The notes beneath the pieces are model-generated. The model saw only the letters and a list, made by a program, of their open reading frames with translations, was not told where the DNA came from and searched no databases. The position numbers and the translations under genes were made by a program. DNA of 64,000 nt from CAZTCJ01 sp964612085 (GTDB lineage: Bacteria; Pseudomonadota; Alphaproteobacteria; JAJFIK01): contig CAZTCJ010000005.1 in assembly GCA_964612085.1 (NCBI GenBank), positions 1-64,000 on the forward strand, written 5' to 3'. Below, piece by piece: positions 1 to 6,417 of the stretch; the stretch's first letter is position 1, and each line of letters starts with the position of its first letter.

Positions 1-120
1 CCACCAGCCTTCGCAGCTTATCGAGGCGACAGCCGAGATTAGCGAGAAGGCTGTCCCGCCGTAGCTCCGCCAGGAGCGAAGGTGGACGTGGCGCTGCTTC
101 GGCTTGGCAAGCCAGCCGCG
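1..120. repeat. Palindrome-rich intergenic segment
   Basis: No gene is visible before the first stop codon at 158. The segment holds nested inverted repeats. GACAGCC at 28-34 pairs with GGCTGTC at 49-55. The outer arms CCACCAGCCTTCGC (1-14) and GCGAAGGTGG (77-86) are imperfect complements. GGCTTG (101-106) faces CAAGCC (108-113). This looks like a REP/BIME-type dispersed element or a terminator array beyond the leftward gene, but copy number cannot be judged from one window. Confidence 0.3.
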
Positions 121-157
121 TCAGCGTTTGAACGCGAATCGGCGCATCAGCCATCCC

Positions 158-733
158 TCACCGCGCGGGCACCCAAAGCTCAGCATGGGCGACACCGACC
201 CGCTCGACCTCATCCGTATAGAGATCATAAGCAAGCTGAACGTAGTATGTGCCGTCTTGCGGCACGTAAAGATTGATGCTGATCCGCCCGAAGGCGCCCT
301 CGCCCGCGGGCTCCAGCCGTGTCCAGCCGCCTTCATCGAACGAGCCGAGAAAATGGGGATCGGTCGTTACCGCCGCCTGGAGAGAGACCCGCGCGCCCGC
401 CGCCTCGGGCCTGTTCAAACATTCGATGCTGAGCTTATGCGGCCGGCCTTCGAGCTGAAGCGCGGGCGAGGTCATCAGGCTACCGTTATAAAGAAACACC
501 ACGCGGCGGCCATTGATGATCTCGCGCTCCACCAGGGTGGTGCCGAATTGTTCCGTCCATTGAGAAAGATCGCCGCTAGCGATGGTGCGCAGATTGGGTT
601 CGGGGCGGCCGGGAATACCGTCGTCTTCATCGTCGAGCCCGATGCCGCCGGGCTCCGCCTGGTATTGCGCGAACGCCATGGGCGATGCGATCAGCCCGCC
701 GCCCAGGCCTGCGATAAACCGTCTGCGATCCAT
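158..733 (-). CDS. Exported protein of unknown function with Tat-like leader
   Basis: The 191-residue product starts with MDRRRFIAGLGGGL, a twin-arginine-like leader followed by a hydrophobic stretch ending near MAFAQ, so it is probably exported in folded form. The rest is acidic and looks beta-rich, with no cysteine cluster or recognisable catalytic motif; I do not recognise the family. A GGAG ribosome site lies 8 bases before the ATG. It is the last gene of a leftward group and follows a CIA30-domain protein by about 100 bases. Both are exported and may be co-transcribed, but function is not inferable from this. Confidence 0.75.
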   Translation of the reverse strand: MDRRRFIAGLGGGLIASPMAFAQYQAEPGGIGLDDEDDGIPGRPEPNLRTIASGDLSQWTEQFGTTLVEREIINGRRVVFLYNGSLMTSPALQLEGRPHKLSIECLNRPEAAGARVSLQAAVTTDPHFLGSFDEGGWTRLEPAGEGAFGRISINLYVPQDGTYYVQLAYDLYTDEVERVGVAHAELWVPAR

Positions 734-834
734 GGTTCCGCTCCCTTTCAGATTGGTCTGAAGAGGGTTCTACGGCGCTCGCGGCAGGCGGACAACGCGA
801 AACACCCGGTTTGGGTTGTTGGACACAGTTGCTT

Positions 835-1413
835 CTAGGAACAGGCCTTGATCCAGTCCACTTCCAGCGCGAACGGCCCGTCTTTCTTGTCGTAGATGAA
901 AAAGCCCAGATCCTTGATGCGGGCCGGATCGAGCACACGGCCGTCGATCGGCTCGCCCATATAATGGGCCTGGAAACCATCGATCGGCAGTGTCACCTCT
1001 TCCCAATCGCCGGTCTCCTTGGCCTCGAATTCGGACCAATACTGGATACGGAAGAAAAGCCAGCGCCGCTCGCCCGTTTCCGTACTGAACAAAAAGCGCC
1101 GGCCATCACCCTTGTAGCGGACCCGAAAGGCCGTCGTGCCGTCCAGGGACCGCTTGGGCACGGATGCCTTGATGGAGGAAAAGCCGCCGCCATCGGTGTT
1201 GGTGGATCCGGAAAAGGTCAGCACACCGTCGCCGATGCTCGGGCCGCCGCTCGACTTGCCGCCCATGACATTGTCGTTGGTGGTCTCCCACGCTTCGATG
1301 GCATCGGACCCTTCGAAATCAAACACAGTCGTGCAGGTTTGCTGCTCCTCGGCGCGCGCCGGCGCAACCGCGAAGACCATTGCCGCTATAAAAACCGCCC
1401 ATTCTGACCGCAT
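835..1413 (-). CDS. CIA30-family exported protein
   Basis: The 192-residue protein has a signal peptide (MRSEWAVFIAAMVFAVAPARA) followed by a region resembling the CIA30 (NADH:ubiquinone oxidoreductase intermediate-associated protein 30) beta-sandwich. Typical signs are the opening FDFEGSDAIEAWETTNDNVMGG, the central GGGFSSIKA and the late TLPIDGFQ segment. In mitochondria CIA30 helps complex I assembly. Bacterial exported members are mostly uncharacterised and resemble carbohydrate-binding modules, so a role in respiration should not be assumed here. The start is supported by GAGAGG just upstream. It sits between a GST-like gene and the Tat-leader protein on the same strand. Confidence 0.8.
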   Translation of the reverse strand: MRSEWAVFIAAMVFAVAPARAEEQQTCTTVFDFEGSDAIEAWETTNDNVMGGKSSGGPSIGDGVLTFSGSTNTDGGGFSSIKASVPKRSLDGTTAFRVRYKGDGRRFLFSTETGERRWLFFRIQYWSEFEAKETGDWEEVTLPIDGFQAHYMGEPIDGRVLDPARIKDLGFFIYDKKDGPFALEVDWIKACS

Positions 1414-1492
1414 AATCCTCTCCCTGAACCGATGCTTTCAAAATGATACGCAGCTCATTCACCAGTGGATGTGGGCCGCATAGCCTGCAGCC

Positions 1493-2113
1493 TTACTCTC
1501 CCGGCCAGCGGGTCGCGGCGATGCTGGATCTGGGCTCGAGCCGCCGGATCCAGGTGCGCAAGGGCAGGAGCCGGTCGAGGATCATGCCCCCTTCCGGCGT
1601 CAGATCGACGGCGCGTGCGATGGGAAAGAGGAAAAAATCCGCCAGCGAGAGGCTGTCGCCCGCCAGATAAGGGCCTTCTTCCAGACGGTTCGAGACGACC
1701 GTGAGCTGATAGGCGATGGTGGGCAGGGCCTTTTCGATCAGGTCCTCGCGTGGCTCCCGGCCCATCATGGGCGCGATCAGGCGCGGCATCACCAGGCCAT
1801 ATTCCGTCGCCGGAAAAACATACTGGTTGATGATGGAAATCCATTGGCTCATGCGCGCCCGGGCCAGCGGATCCGTGGGCTGCAGCGCGCCTTGATTGTG
1901 GACATCATCGATATACTGACAGATCGCGATCGTTTCATAAATCTGATGACCGTCGATCTCGACGGCCGGCGTTTTCAGGAAAGGATGGCGTTGGCGGTGC
2001 CGGTCGGAGCGCGCATCCGTCGGCTCGATCCGCCAGGACAGCCCCGCCTCTTCCGCGATGATGGCGACGGTCCGTCCATAGCCGGAAATCTCCGGCGCGT
2101 AGATCGTCAGCAT
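1493..2113 (-). CDS. Glutathione S-transferase family protein
   Basis: The 206-residue protein has the canonical GST layout. An N-terminal thioredoxin-like domain begins MLTIYAPEISGYGRTVAI and carries the cis-proline region (LKTPAVEIDG) and the conserved YETIAICQYID segment. An all-helical C-terminal domain follows. The usual catalytic Ser, Tyr or Cys near residue 10 is not obvious (SGYGR may supply Ser or Tyr). It probably conjugates or isomerises electrophiles in the cytoplasm. It lies 3 bases after the carbonic anhydrase-like gene and is likely in one transcript with it and folB. Confidence 0.85.
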   Translation of the reverse strand: MLTIYAPEISGYGRTVAIIAEEAGLSWRIEPTDARSDRHRQRHPFLKTPAVEIDGHQIYETIAICQYIDDVHNQGALQPTDPLARARMSQWISIINQYVFPATEYGLVMPRLIAPMMGREPREDLIEKALPTIAYQLTVVSNRLEEGPYLAGDSLSLADFFLFPIARAVDLTPEGGMILDRLLPLRTWIRRLEPRSSIAATRWPGE

Positions 2114-2116
2114 CGG

Positions 2117-2656
2117 TCAGCCTCCAAAAATGGCCTCGACATCTTCCGTGCTCATCCGGTCGATCCCTTGAGCATAGTTGAGCGCGTTGCGGTGATAAAA
2201 GCGCGCATTGATCAGATTGGCCTGGGCATTGTCCCTGGTCGCCACCAGCTTGCCGGGCACGCCCGCGATGACGGAATTCTCCGGGAACGCTGCATTCTCG
2301 CGCACGATACTATGACCCGCCACGATGGAATTCGCGCCGATCTTGACGCCGTCCATGATGGTGGCGTTGATGCCGATCAGACAACGGTCACCGATCTCAC
2401 AGCCATGGAGCGTCACATGATGGGTGATCGAACAGTCCTCGCCGACAATGGTGGGCGTCAGAGCCCCCACATGGACCATGACGAAGTCCTGAATATTCGT
2501 CCGCGCACCGATGCGGACTTCGTACATCTCGGCCCGCATCACCACATGGGGCCAGACGGACACACCCGGGCCGATATAAACCTTGCCGTGGATCAATGCC
2601 GTGTCGTGAATGAACGCCGGATCATCCAATGTCACATGCGGACCGATATGTGGCAT
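2117..2656 (-). CDS. Gamma-carbonic anhydrase family hexapeptide-repeat protein
   Basis: The 179-residue protein is built of left-handed beta-helix hexapeptide repeats (for example VYIGPGVSVWPHVVMRAE and IGDRCLIGINATIMDGVKIG). It keeps the gamma-class metal ligands as separated histidines in the VMVHVGA, SITHHVTLHGCEIG and IVAGHSIV segments. Homologues are gamma-carbonic anhydrases or PaaY/YrdA-type proteins that bind a metal at trimer interfaces; activity varies across the family. It forms a short leftward run with folB upstream (15 bases) and a GST downstream. The cytoplasmic location is inferred from the absence of a signal sequence. Confidence 0.85.
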   Translation of the reverse strand: MPHIGPHVTLDDPAFIHDTALIHGKVYIGPGVSVWPHVVMRAEMYEVRIGARTNIQDFVMVHVGALTPTIVGEDCSITHHVTLHGCEIGDRCLIGINATIMDGVKIGANSIVAGHSIVRENAAFPENSVIAGVPGKLVATRDNAQANLINARFYHRNALNYAQGIDRMSTEDVEAIFGG

Positions 2657-2671
2657 GAGCCCTCTCCTTCC

Positions 2672-3070
2672 TTACATCCTACGGCGGACGACCTTGCAGC
2701 CCACGGCCTCCGCATCCGGATAGACATCCGGTTTTTCCGTCGCGACGATCGCGGCTTTCACCCCGTCCGGGACCATGCAGAGATCGGCGATGGCCTCGCA
2801 CAGCACTTCCTGCAGATTGAAATGCCGTGAACGGACGAGCGCGGCGATTTCCTGGCGCAGAAAATCGTAATCCACCACCGTCTCGATGCGGTCGCCGGTA
2901 TCGGCCACCCGCTTGACGAACAGCGTGATCGCGATGCGGATGCGCTGAGGCGCGCGCTGTTCGAAATCGTGAATGCCGATGGACATCTCGATTTCATAGC
3001 CTTTGAGGGTCAGGGCATAGAGATCCGGATTGCCGATGAGGATCAGATCGTCCTCGCCGAGGTATGACAT
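2672..3070 (-). CDS. folB: Dihydroneopterin aldolase
   Basis: The 132-residue protein matches the FolB/FolX tunnelling fold. Characteristic features are the segment LKGYEIEMSIGIHDFEQRAPQ, where family members carry the conserved Gly-hydrophobic-x-x-E/D-x-x-x-x-Q pattern, the central VVDYDFLRQEI, and a C-terminal ATEKPDVYPDAEAVG that carries the active-site lysine context. FolB converts 7,8-dihydroneopterin to 6-hydroxymethyl-dihydropterin in folate synthesis. No other folate genes are nearby. It heads the leftward folB / carbonic anhydrase / GST group, and the promoter should lie in the divergent gap before the SDR at 3171. Confidence 0.82.
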   Translation of the reverse strand: MSYLGEDDLILIGNPDLYALTLKGYEIEMSIGIHDFEQRAPQRIRIAITLFVKRVADTGDRIETVVDYDFLRQEIAALVRSRHFNLQEVLCEAIADLCMVPDGVKAAIVATEKPDVYPDAEAVGCKVVRRRM

Positions 3071-3170
3071 GGGATATGGGTCCTGGTCTTGACGCGATGC
3101 TTCACCCTATCATGCCCGCCGGGCCCGACGGGGCTCCAAGTGACGCAGCCGACACCGGATGGAGCGCGTG

Positions 3171-3956
3171 ATGCCGGATCTCAACGGAAAACGCTGTCTC
3201 GTGACCGGGGCCGGCAGGGGCATCGGCGCGGCCATCGCGCGGGCCTTCGCTCAGGCGGGCGGCACGGTCGTGGTCACCGATATCAATGAGGCGGCGGGCC
3301 AGGCGGTCGCGCGGGACATCAAGGCCCGGTTCGAACGGCTCGACGTGGCCCGCGAAGAGGATTGGGAGCGCATCGCCAAGGCCGTGCCCGCCCTCGACGT
3401 GCTGGTGAACAATGCCGGGATCACGGGGTTCGAGAGCGGCGCGGCAAGCCCGCACGATCCGGAGCACGCCAGCCTGGACGACTGGCGCGCCGTACACCGG
3501 GTCAATCTGGACGGCACCTTTCTGGGCTGCCGCTATGCCATCCGCGCCATGCGCGGGCAAGGCACGGGATCGATCATCAATATCTCGTCCCGGTCCGGAC
3601 AGGTGGGCATTCCCGGTGCCGCGGCTTACGCCTCTTCCAAAGCGGCGATCCGTAATCACACCAAAACCGTTGCGCTATATTGCTCGGAACAAGGGCTGGC
3701 CATCCGCTGCAATGCCATCCTCCCGGCGGCGATCCTGACACCCATGTGGGAGCCCATGCTGGGGGACGGTCCGGACCGGGAGGAGCGCATGGCGGCTCTG
3801 GTCGCCGACACGCCTTTGAAACGGTTTGGCACGCCGGAAGAAGTGGCCGCCGTGGCGCTTCTGCTCGCCTCGGACGATGCCACCTATATGACGGGGGCGG
3901 AACTGACGCTCGATGGCGGCCTTCTGGCGGGCAGCGCGGTGACGCCGAAGCGTTAG
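3171..3956 (+). CDS. SDR family NAD(P)-dependent oxidoreductase
   Basis: This classical short-chain dehydrogenase is about 261 residues long. The N-terminal Rossmann motif is TGAGRGIGAAIARAF, followed by NNAG, the catalytic Ser in NISSRSG and the YASSK catalytic tetrad segment. The C-terminal end has the usual TGAELTLDGGLLAG. I chose the ATG at 3171 over 3159 because GGATGGAG precedes it at good spacing and the Rossmann strand then begins at the normal distance. The substrate is unknown. It is transcribed divergently from folB and converges on the exported duplicated protein. Confidence 0.87.
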   Translation: MPDLNGKRCLVTGAGRGIGAAIARAFAQAGGTVVVTDINEAAGQAVARDIKARFERLDVAREEDWERIAKAVPALDVLVNNAGITGFESGAASPHDPEHASLDDWRAVHRVNLDGTFLGCRYAIRAMRGQGTGSIINISSRSGQVGIPGAAAYASSKAAIRNHTKTVALYCSEQGLAIRCNAILPAAILTPMWEPMLGDGPDREERMAALVADTPLKRFGTPEEVAAVALLLASDDATYMTGAELTLDGGLLAGSAVTPKR

Positions 3957-3972
3957 AGCCTAGCGAACCCTC

Positions 3973-4698
3973 TTACTTGCGCGCGAAAATACCGATCGTC
4001 ACCGGACGATCGTTCAGCCCCCTGCAAATGAGACCGACGCCTTCGATGTTGCGTTGATTGCCCGGCAGATCAGCCACATAGGTCCGGTCCCTGGTCAGGC
4101 GCCCGACAATCTGTACATCCCGGCCCGGCCCCGTTTTGAAATCCACGACGACGCGCCGGCACTGGGCCTCATTGTCCAAGGGTCGGATGCCGATACGGTC
4201 CACCGACCGGCCTTGGAAGCCCGTGAAGACCCGTTCAAGATCTGCTTCCGGAGCAAACTCCGCCGTGCCTAGTTGAACCCACAGGGCTTCATCCCGGTCT
4301 GCCGGAAACGGAATGTCATAGTCTCCATACTGTGCATCGATTAAAATGGAGCTGTTAATACGGTCGCTCATCGAGCGGCAAACGAATGTGAGACGGACGA
4401 TATTTCGCTCATCGGCCGTCAAGCTGATGACCGTGTTCACATCCCGGTCGAGAAGGCCTGTGAATAAAACACGCTCGTTGCCATTGGACAAAAGGGCATT
4501 GATGGTGCGGCATTCGGCTGAACTGCCGCTGGCGGTGAACCGCAACTCGCCGACAGGCCCAGCGAACTCCGCAAAGGCGACATCCCGTTCATAAGAGGGA
4601 CCGAACGCCACATCACCGGCCCGGTCCCAGTCCGCCGCCCGCGCGGGCATCACGAAAGCCAGAGCCATGAGAGCGGTAAGCAAGCTGAGCGATCGCAT
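3973..4698 (-). CDS. Exported protein with internal duplication
   Basis: After a signal peptide (MRSLSLLTALMALAFVMPARA) the 241-residue protein contains two tandem copies of a roughly 70-residue unit. Each copy runs from a Cys-Arg pair (AECRTINALL and AQCRRVVVDF), through a G-x-L-x-R-D stretch and an RNI, to a closing Cys-Arg with SDR or NDR. The paired cysteines suggest one disulfide per copy. I do not recognise the family. The ATG at 4698 (GGGAG 8 bases upstream) is preferred over the TTG at 4704. A leftward GGAAC-N16-TGTT promoter candidate lies about 105 bases upstream, suggesting stress induction. Confidence 0.75.
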   Translation of the reverse strand: MRSLSLLTALMALAFVMPARAADWDRAGDVAFGPSYERDVAFAEFAGPVGELRFTASGSSAECRTINALLSNGNERVLFTGLLDRDVNTVISLTADERNIVRLTFVCRSMSDRINSSILIDAQYGDYDIPFPADRDEALWVQLGTAEFAPEADLERVFTGFQGRSVDRIGIRPLDNEAQCRRVVVDFKTGPGRDVQIVGRLTRDRTYVADLPGNQRNIEGVGLICRGLNDRPVTIGIFARK

Positions 4699-4808
4699 AA
4701 TCAAAATCTCCCATATCTGAAAGACGGTTCAATTTAATATGCTGATCCTATCAGTAGCGTGAGCATCCTAATACCGGAATAATCACATTGTAGGACCTCA
4801 CAAGCGCG

Positions 4809-4833
4809 AACACTCAAAGGCCAGAAAAGTTCC
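4809..4833 (-). promoter_or_regulatory. EcfG-type (general stress) promoter candidate, leftward
   Basis: On the minus strand the sequence reads GGAAC (4833-4829), 16 bases, then TGTT (4812-4809). The alphaproteobacterial general-stress sigma factor EcfG recognises GGAAC-N16/17-CGTT. The -35 element is exact and the -10 differs in its first base. It points at the duplicated exported protein and has the same spacing and -10 as the rightward copy at 4910. Confidence 0.5.
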
Positions 4834-4909
4834 GGAGCCGGCGGTAATTTTGTCCACCCGCTTTCCTCAGTGGCCAGGCTGCATTGAGTCCTCATTGCCA
4901 TATGGCAAC

Positions 4910-4934
4910 GGAACAAGCCTCATCCCTTTTTGTT
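4910..4934 (+). promoter_or_regulatory. EcfG-type (general stress) promoter candidate, rightward
   Basis: GGAAC (4910-4914), 16 bases, then TGTT (4931-4934), about 60 bases before the DUF1328 start. DUF1328 and CsbD genes are typical members of the alphaproteobacterial general stress regulon, which makes this motif more credible than its sequence alone. A mirror copy on the other strand begins 76 bases away. Confidence 0.6.
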
Positions 4935-4993
4935 ATATCAATAGAACCAGCCTTTAGCCGGTTCGGACGTGTTTGAGAATACAGGAGGCTTCA

Positions 4994-5167
4994 ATGTTAA
5001 GCTGGGCTATCGCTTTTTTCGTTCTGGCATTGATTGCCGCCCTTTTGGGTTTTGGCGGCATCGCCGGGTCCATGGCTGGCATCGCACAGATCTTATTCTT
5101 TGTTTTCCTCGTGTTGCTGGTCGTCAGCGTCTTCGCGGGCGGATTAAGAGGGCGCCGTGTGCCGTGA
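4994..5167 (+). CDS. DUF1328 small membrane protein
   Basis: The 57-residue protein starts MLSWAIAFFVLALIAALLGF and has two hydrophobic helices separated by GGIAGSMAGIAQ. It ends in a short basic tail, exactly the form of the DUF1328/UPF0391 family. The start at 4994 is supported by AGGAGG 5 bases upstream; a longer frame beginning at 4973 has no comparable site. These proteins sit in the inner membrane and are induced by general stress in several Proteobacteria, but no biochemical role is established. CsbD follows after 65 bases, probably in the same transcript under the 4910 promoter. Confidence 0.88.
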   Translation: MLSWAIAFFVLALIAALLGFGGIAGSMAGIAQILFFVFLVLLVVSVFAGGLRGRRVP

Positions 5168-5232
5168 TGAGCGCAGATGCCATCACACTCTGTGTTTCGC
5201 ACTTAAACTAACTGCAATCGAAAGGACGCGAC

Positions 5233-5433
5233 ATGAATTGGGACGAAATCAAAGGCAACTGGACGCAGATGCAAGGCAAACTCCGTGAGGAATGGGGTGA
5301 ACTGACGGATGACGATCTGGAACAAATCAAGGGCGAGCGCGATCAATTGATCGGCCGCCTGCAGGAACGCTACGGCATGGCTCGCGAAGAGGCAGATCGC
5401 GCCATAGACAGTTGGCTGGCATCGATGCGATAA
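5233..5433 (+). CDS. CsbD family stress protein
   Basis: The 66-residue protein begins MNWDEIKGNWTQMQGKLREE and continues with WGELTDDDLEQIKGERDQL, the diagnostic CsbD-like helical repeat. CsbD proteins are small, soluble, highly charged stress proteins controlled by sigma-B in Bacillus and by EcfG in alphaproteobacteria; their molecular role is unknown. AAAGGA lies 8 bases before the ATG. The gene follows DUF1328 and is closed by a strong intrinsic terminator at 5474-5506. Confidence 0.92.
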   Translation: MNWDEIKGNWTQMQGKLREEWGELTDDDLEQIKGERDQLIGRLQERYGMAREEADRAIDSWLASMR

Positions 5434-5473
5434 TGCGCTTTGAGCACAGAGCACGCTACCCCTTCGAATGAGC

Positions 5474-5506
5474 AAAAGGGAGGAGACATGATCTCCTCCC
5501 TTTTTT
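5474..5506 (+). terminator. Intrinsic terminator after csbD
   Basis: GGGAGGAG (5478-5485) pairs perfectly with CTCCTCCC (5493-5500) around a 7-base loop, followed by six T residues. The stem extends through A/T pairs to 5474. The left arm and loop also contain AGGAGACATG, a ribosome-site-plus-ATG arrangement for the following small frame, so terminator and potential start overlap. Confidence 0.85.
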
Positions 5507-5523
5507 ACATTGATGAGGTTTAT

Positions 5524-5631
5524 ATGATCGGCGCTGTTTTTTCGTTTCTTTACGGTGCCGGACTGTTCGTAATTCTTGTTGTGATTGCCGCCCTTGTCAT
5601 AATCATCAGCCAACGGTCTGATAATCGATAG
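5524..5631 (+). CDS. Tiny single-helix membrane protein
   Basis: A 35-residue product, MIGAVFSFLYGAGLFVILVV and on, consists of one strong transmembrane helix and a polar tail ending QRSDNR. I favour the ATG at 5524, preceded by TGAGG. An alternative ATG at 5488 has a good AGGAG but lies inside the csbD terminator hairpin, and a TTG at 5440 is weaker still. Its position after DUF1328 and CsbD suggests a stress-linked membrane peptide reached by terminator readthrough or from its own promoter. No family is recognised and coding status is moderately likely. Confidence 0.5.
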   Translation: MIGAVFSFLYGAGLFVILVVIAALVIIISQRSDNR

Positions 5632-5665
5632 GCGTAAAACACCTGTCTTAGAGCGTTTTCAGCGC

Positions 5666-6322
5666 TTATTTTTTCGCCTTGTCCGCCATCATGGTCCGGG
5701 CCTCGTCGATGTGCTCGGCCAAGCTCTCCGCCCAGCCCTCGAAGATCACCTCCACATCGCGCCAGCGGCTGATATAGGTCCGGTGATTGAGGAAGCGGCG
5801 GGCGCTCTCCTCGTCCTGGATGGCTACGAGAAGCTCATCGGTGTCGGAGTCCCGTAACTCGCTCTGCATGGCCGCCTGCCCCACATCGAGCGAGAATCGC
5901 ACGACCGCCGTGGACAGAACATTGGTCGCCGGATCGCCCTCGTTAATATTCGTGATACGGACGGACAGGTCGAGCACATCCTCGCCCGCCTTATCCGTCA
6001 GCTCGAACTTTTCGCCGAGTTCCGTGTCCAAGGCCTCCATCAGACTTTTCTTGAGGCGGGCGCGGTCTTCTGCCTCGATCGTCTCGAAGGCTTCCATATT
6101 GCCCCAGAACTGAACCGGCTTGACGCGCACCTTGGTATAGCCCGCCAGATCCGTTTCGGGCCGCGCATAAACCGCCGTGAATTCGTCCTGCATGATCATC
6201 TCCAGACCGTCGAGATCGGATGCGAACGGCTGATTGTCTGGATTGAACGCACAGGCGCCGAGCAGGACGAACCCGGTAAGCGCCCCGGCGATATGTGTGA
6301 ACGGTCTGACCATGAACCCCAT
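5666..6322 (-). CDS. DUF3313-like lipoprotein
   Basis: The 218-residue protein has a lipoprotein signal peptide with lipobox LLGAC near residue 24, so it should be anchored to the outer or inner membrane after lipidation. The mature part shows features of DUF3313 lipoproteins: an early YTKVRVKPVQFWG stretch, a DLSVRITNINEGDP segment and a late WAESLAEHIDEAR helix. The function of the family is unknown. The start at 6322 is preceded by GGGGG; an ATG at 6313 is an alternative. It converges on the small membrane protein and stands apart from the transporter pair to its right. Confidence 0.75.
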   Translation of the reverse strand: MGFMVRPFTHIAGALTGFVLLGACAFNPDNQPFASDLDGLEMIMQDEFTAVYARPETDLAGYTKVRVKPVQFWGNMEAFETIEAEDRARLKKSLMEALDTELGEKFELTDKAGEDVLDLSVRITNINEGDPATNVLSTAVVRFSLDVGQAAMQSELRDSDTDELLVAIQDEESARRFLNHRTYISRWRDVEVIFEGWAESLAEHIDEARTMMADKAKK

Positions 6323-6417
6323 GAAAGCCCCCTTGGAGTTAAATGCTGAATCCTGCGGAATGTAGCACCGCTACCAGGCGCCCGGAGATCACATTGTGCG
6401 GAGCGCGGGCCTTGCTC

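Noticed and set aside
1..157. tRNA-like or rRNA-like fold at the window start
   Set aside because: The inverted repeats do not form a cloverleaf with T-loop and anticodon signals, so no RNA gene is called.
5440..5631. TTG start at 5440 for the small membrane protein
   Set aside because: The N-terminal part overlaps the csbD terminator and is not protein-like; ATG 5524 begins directly at the hydrophobic helix.
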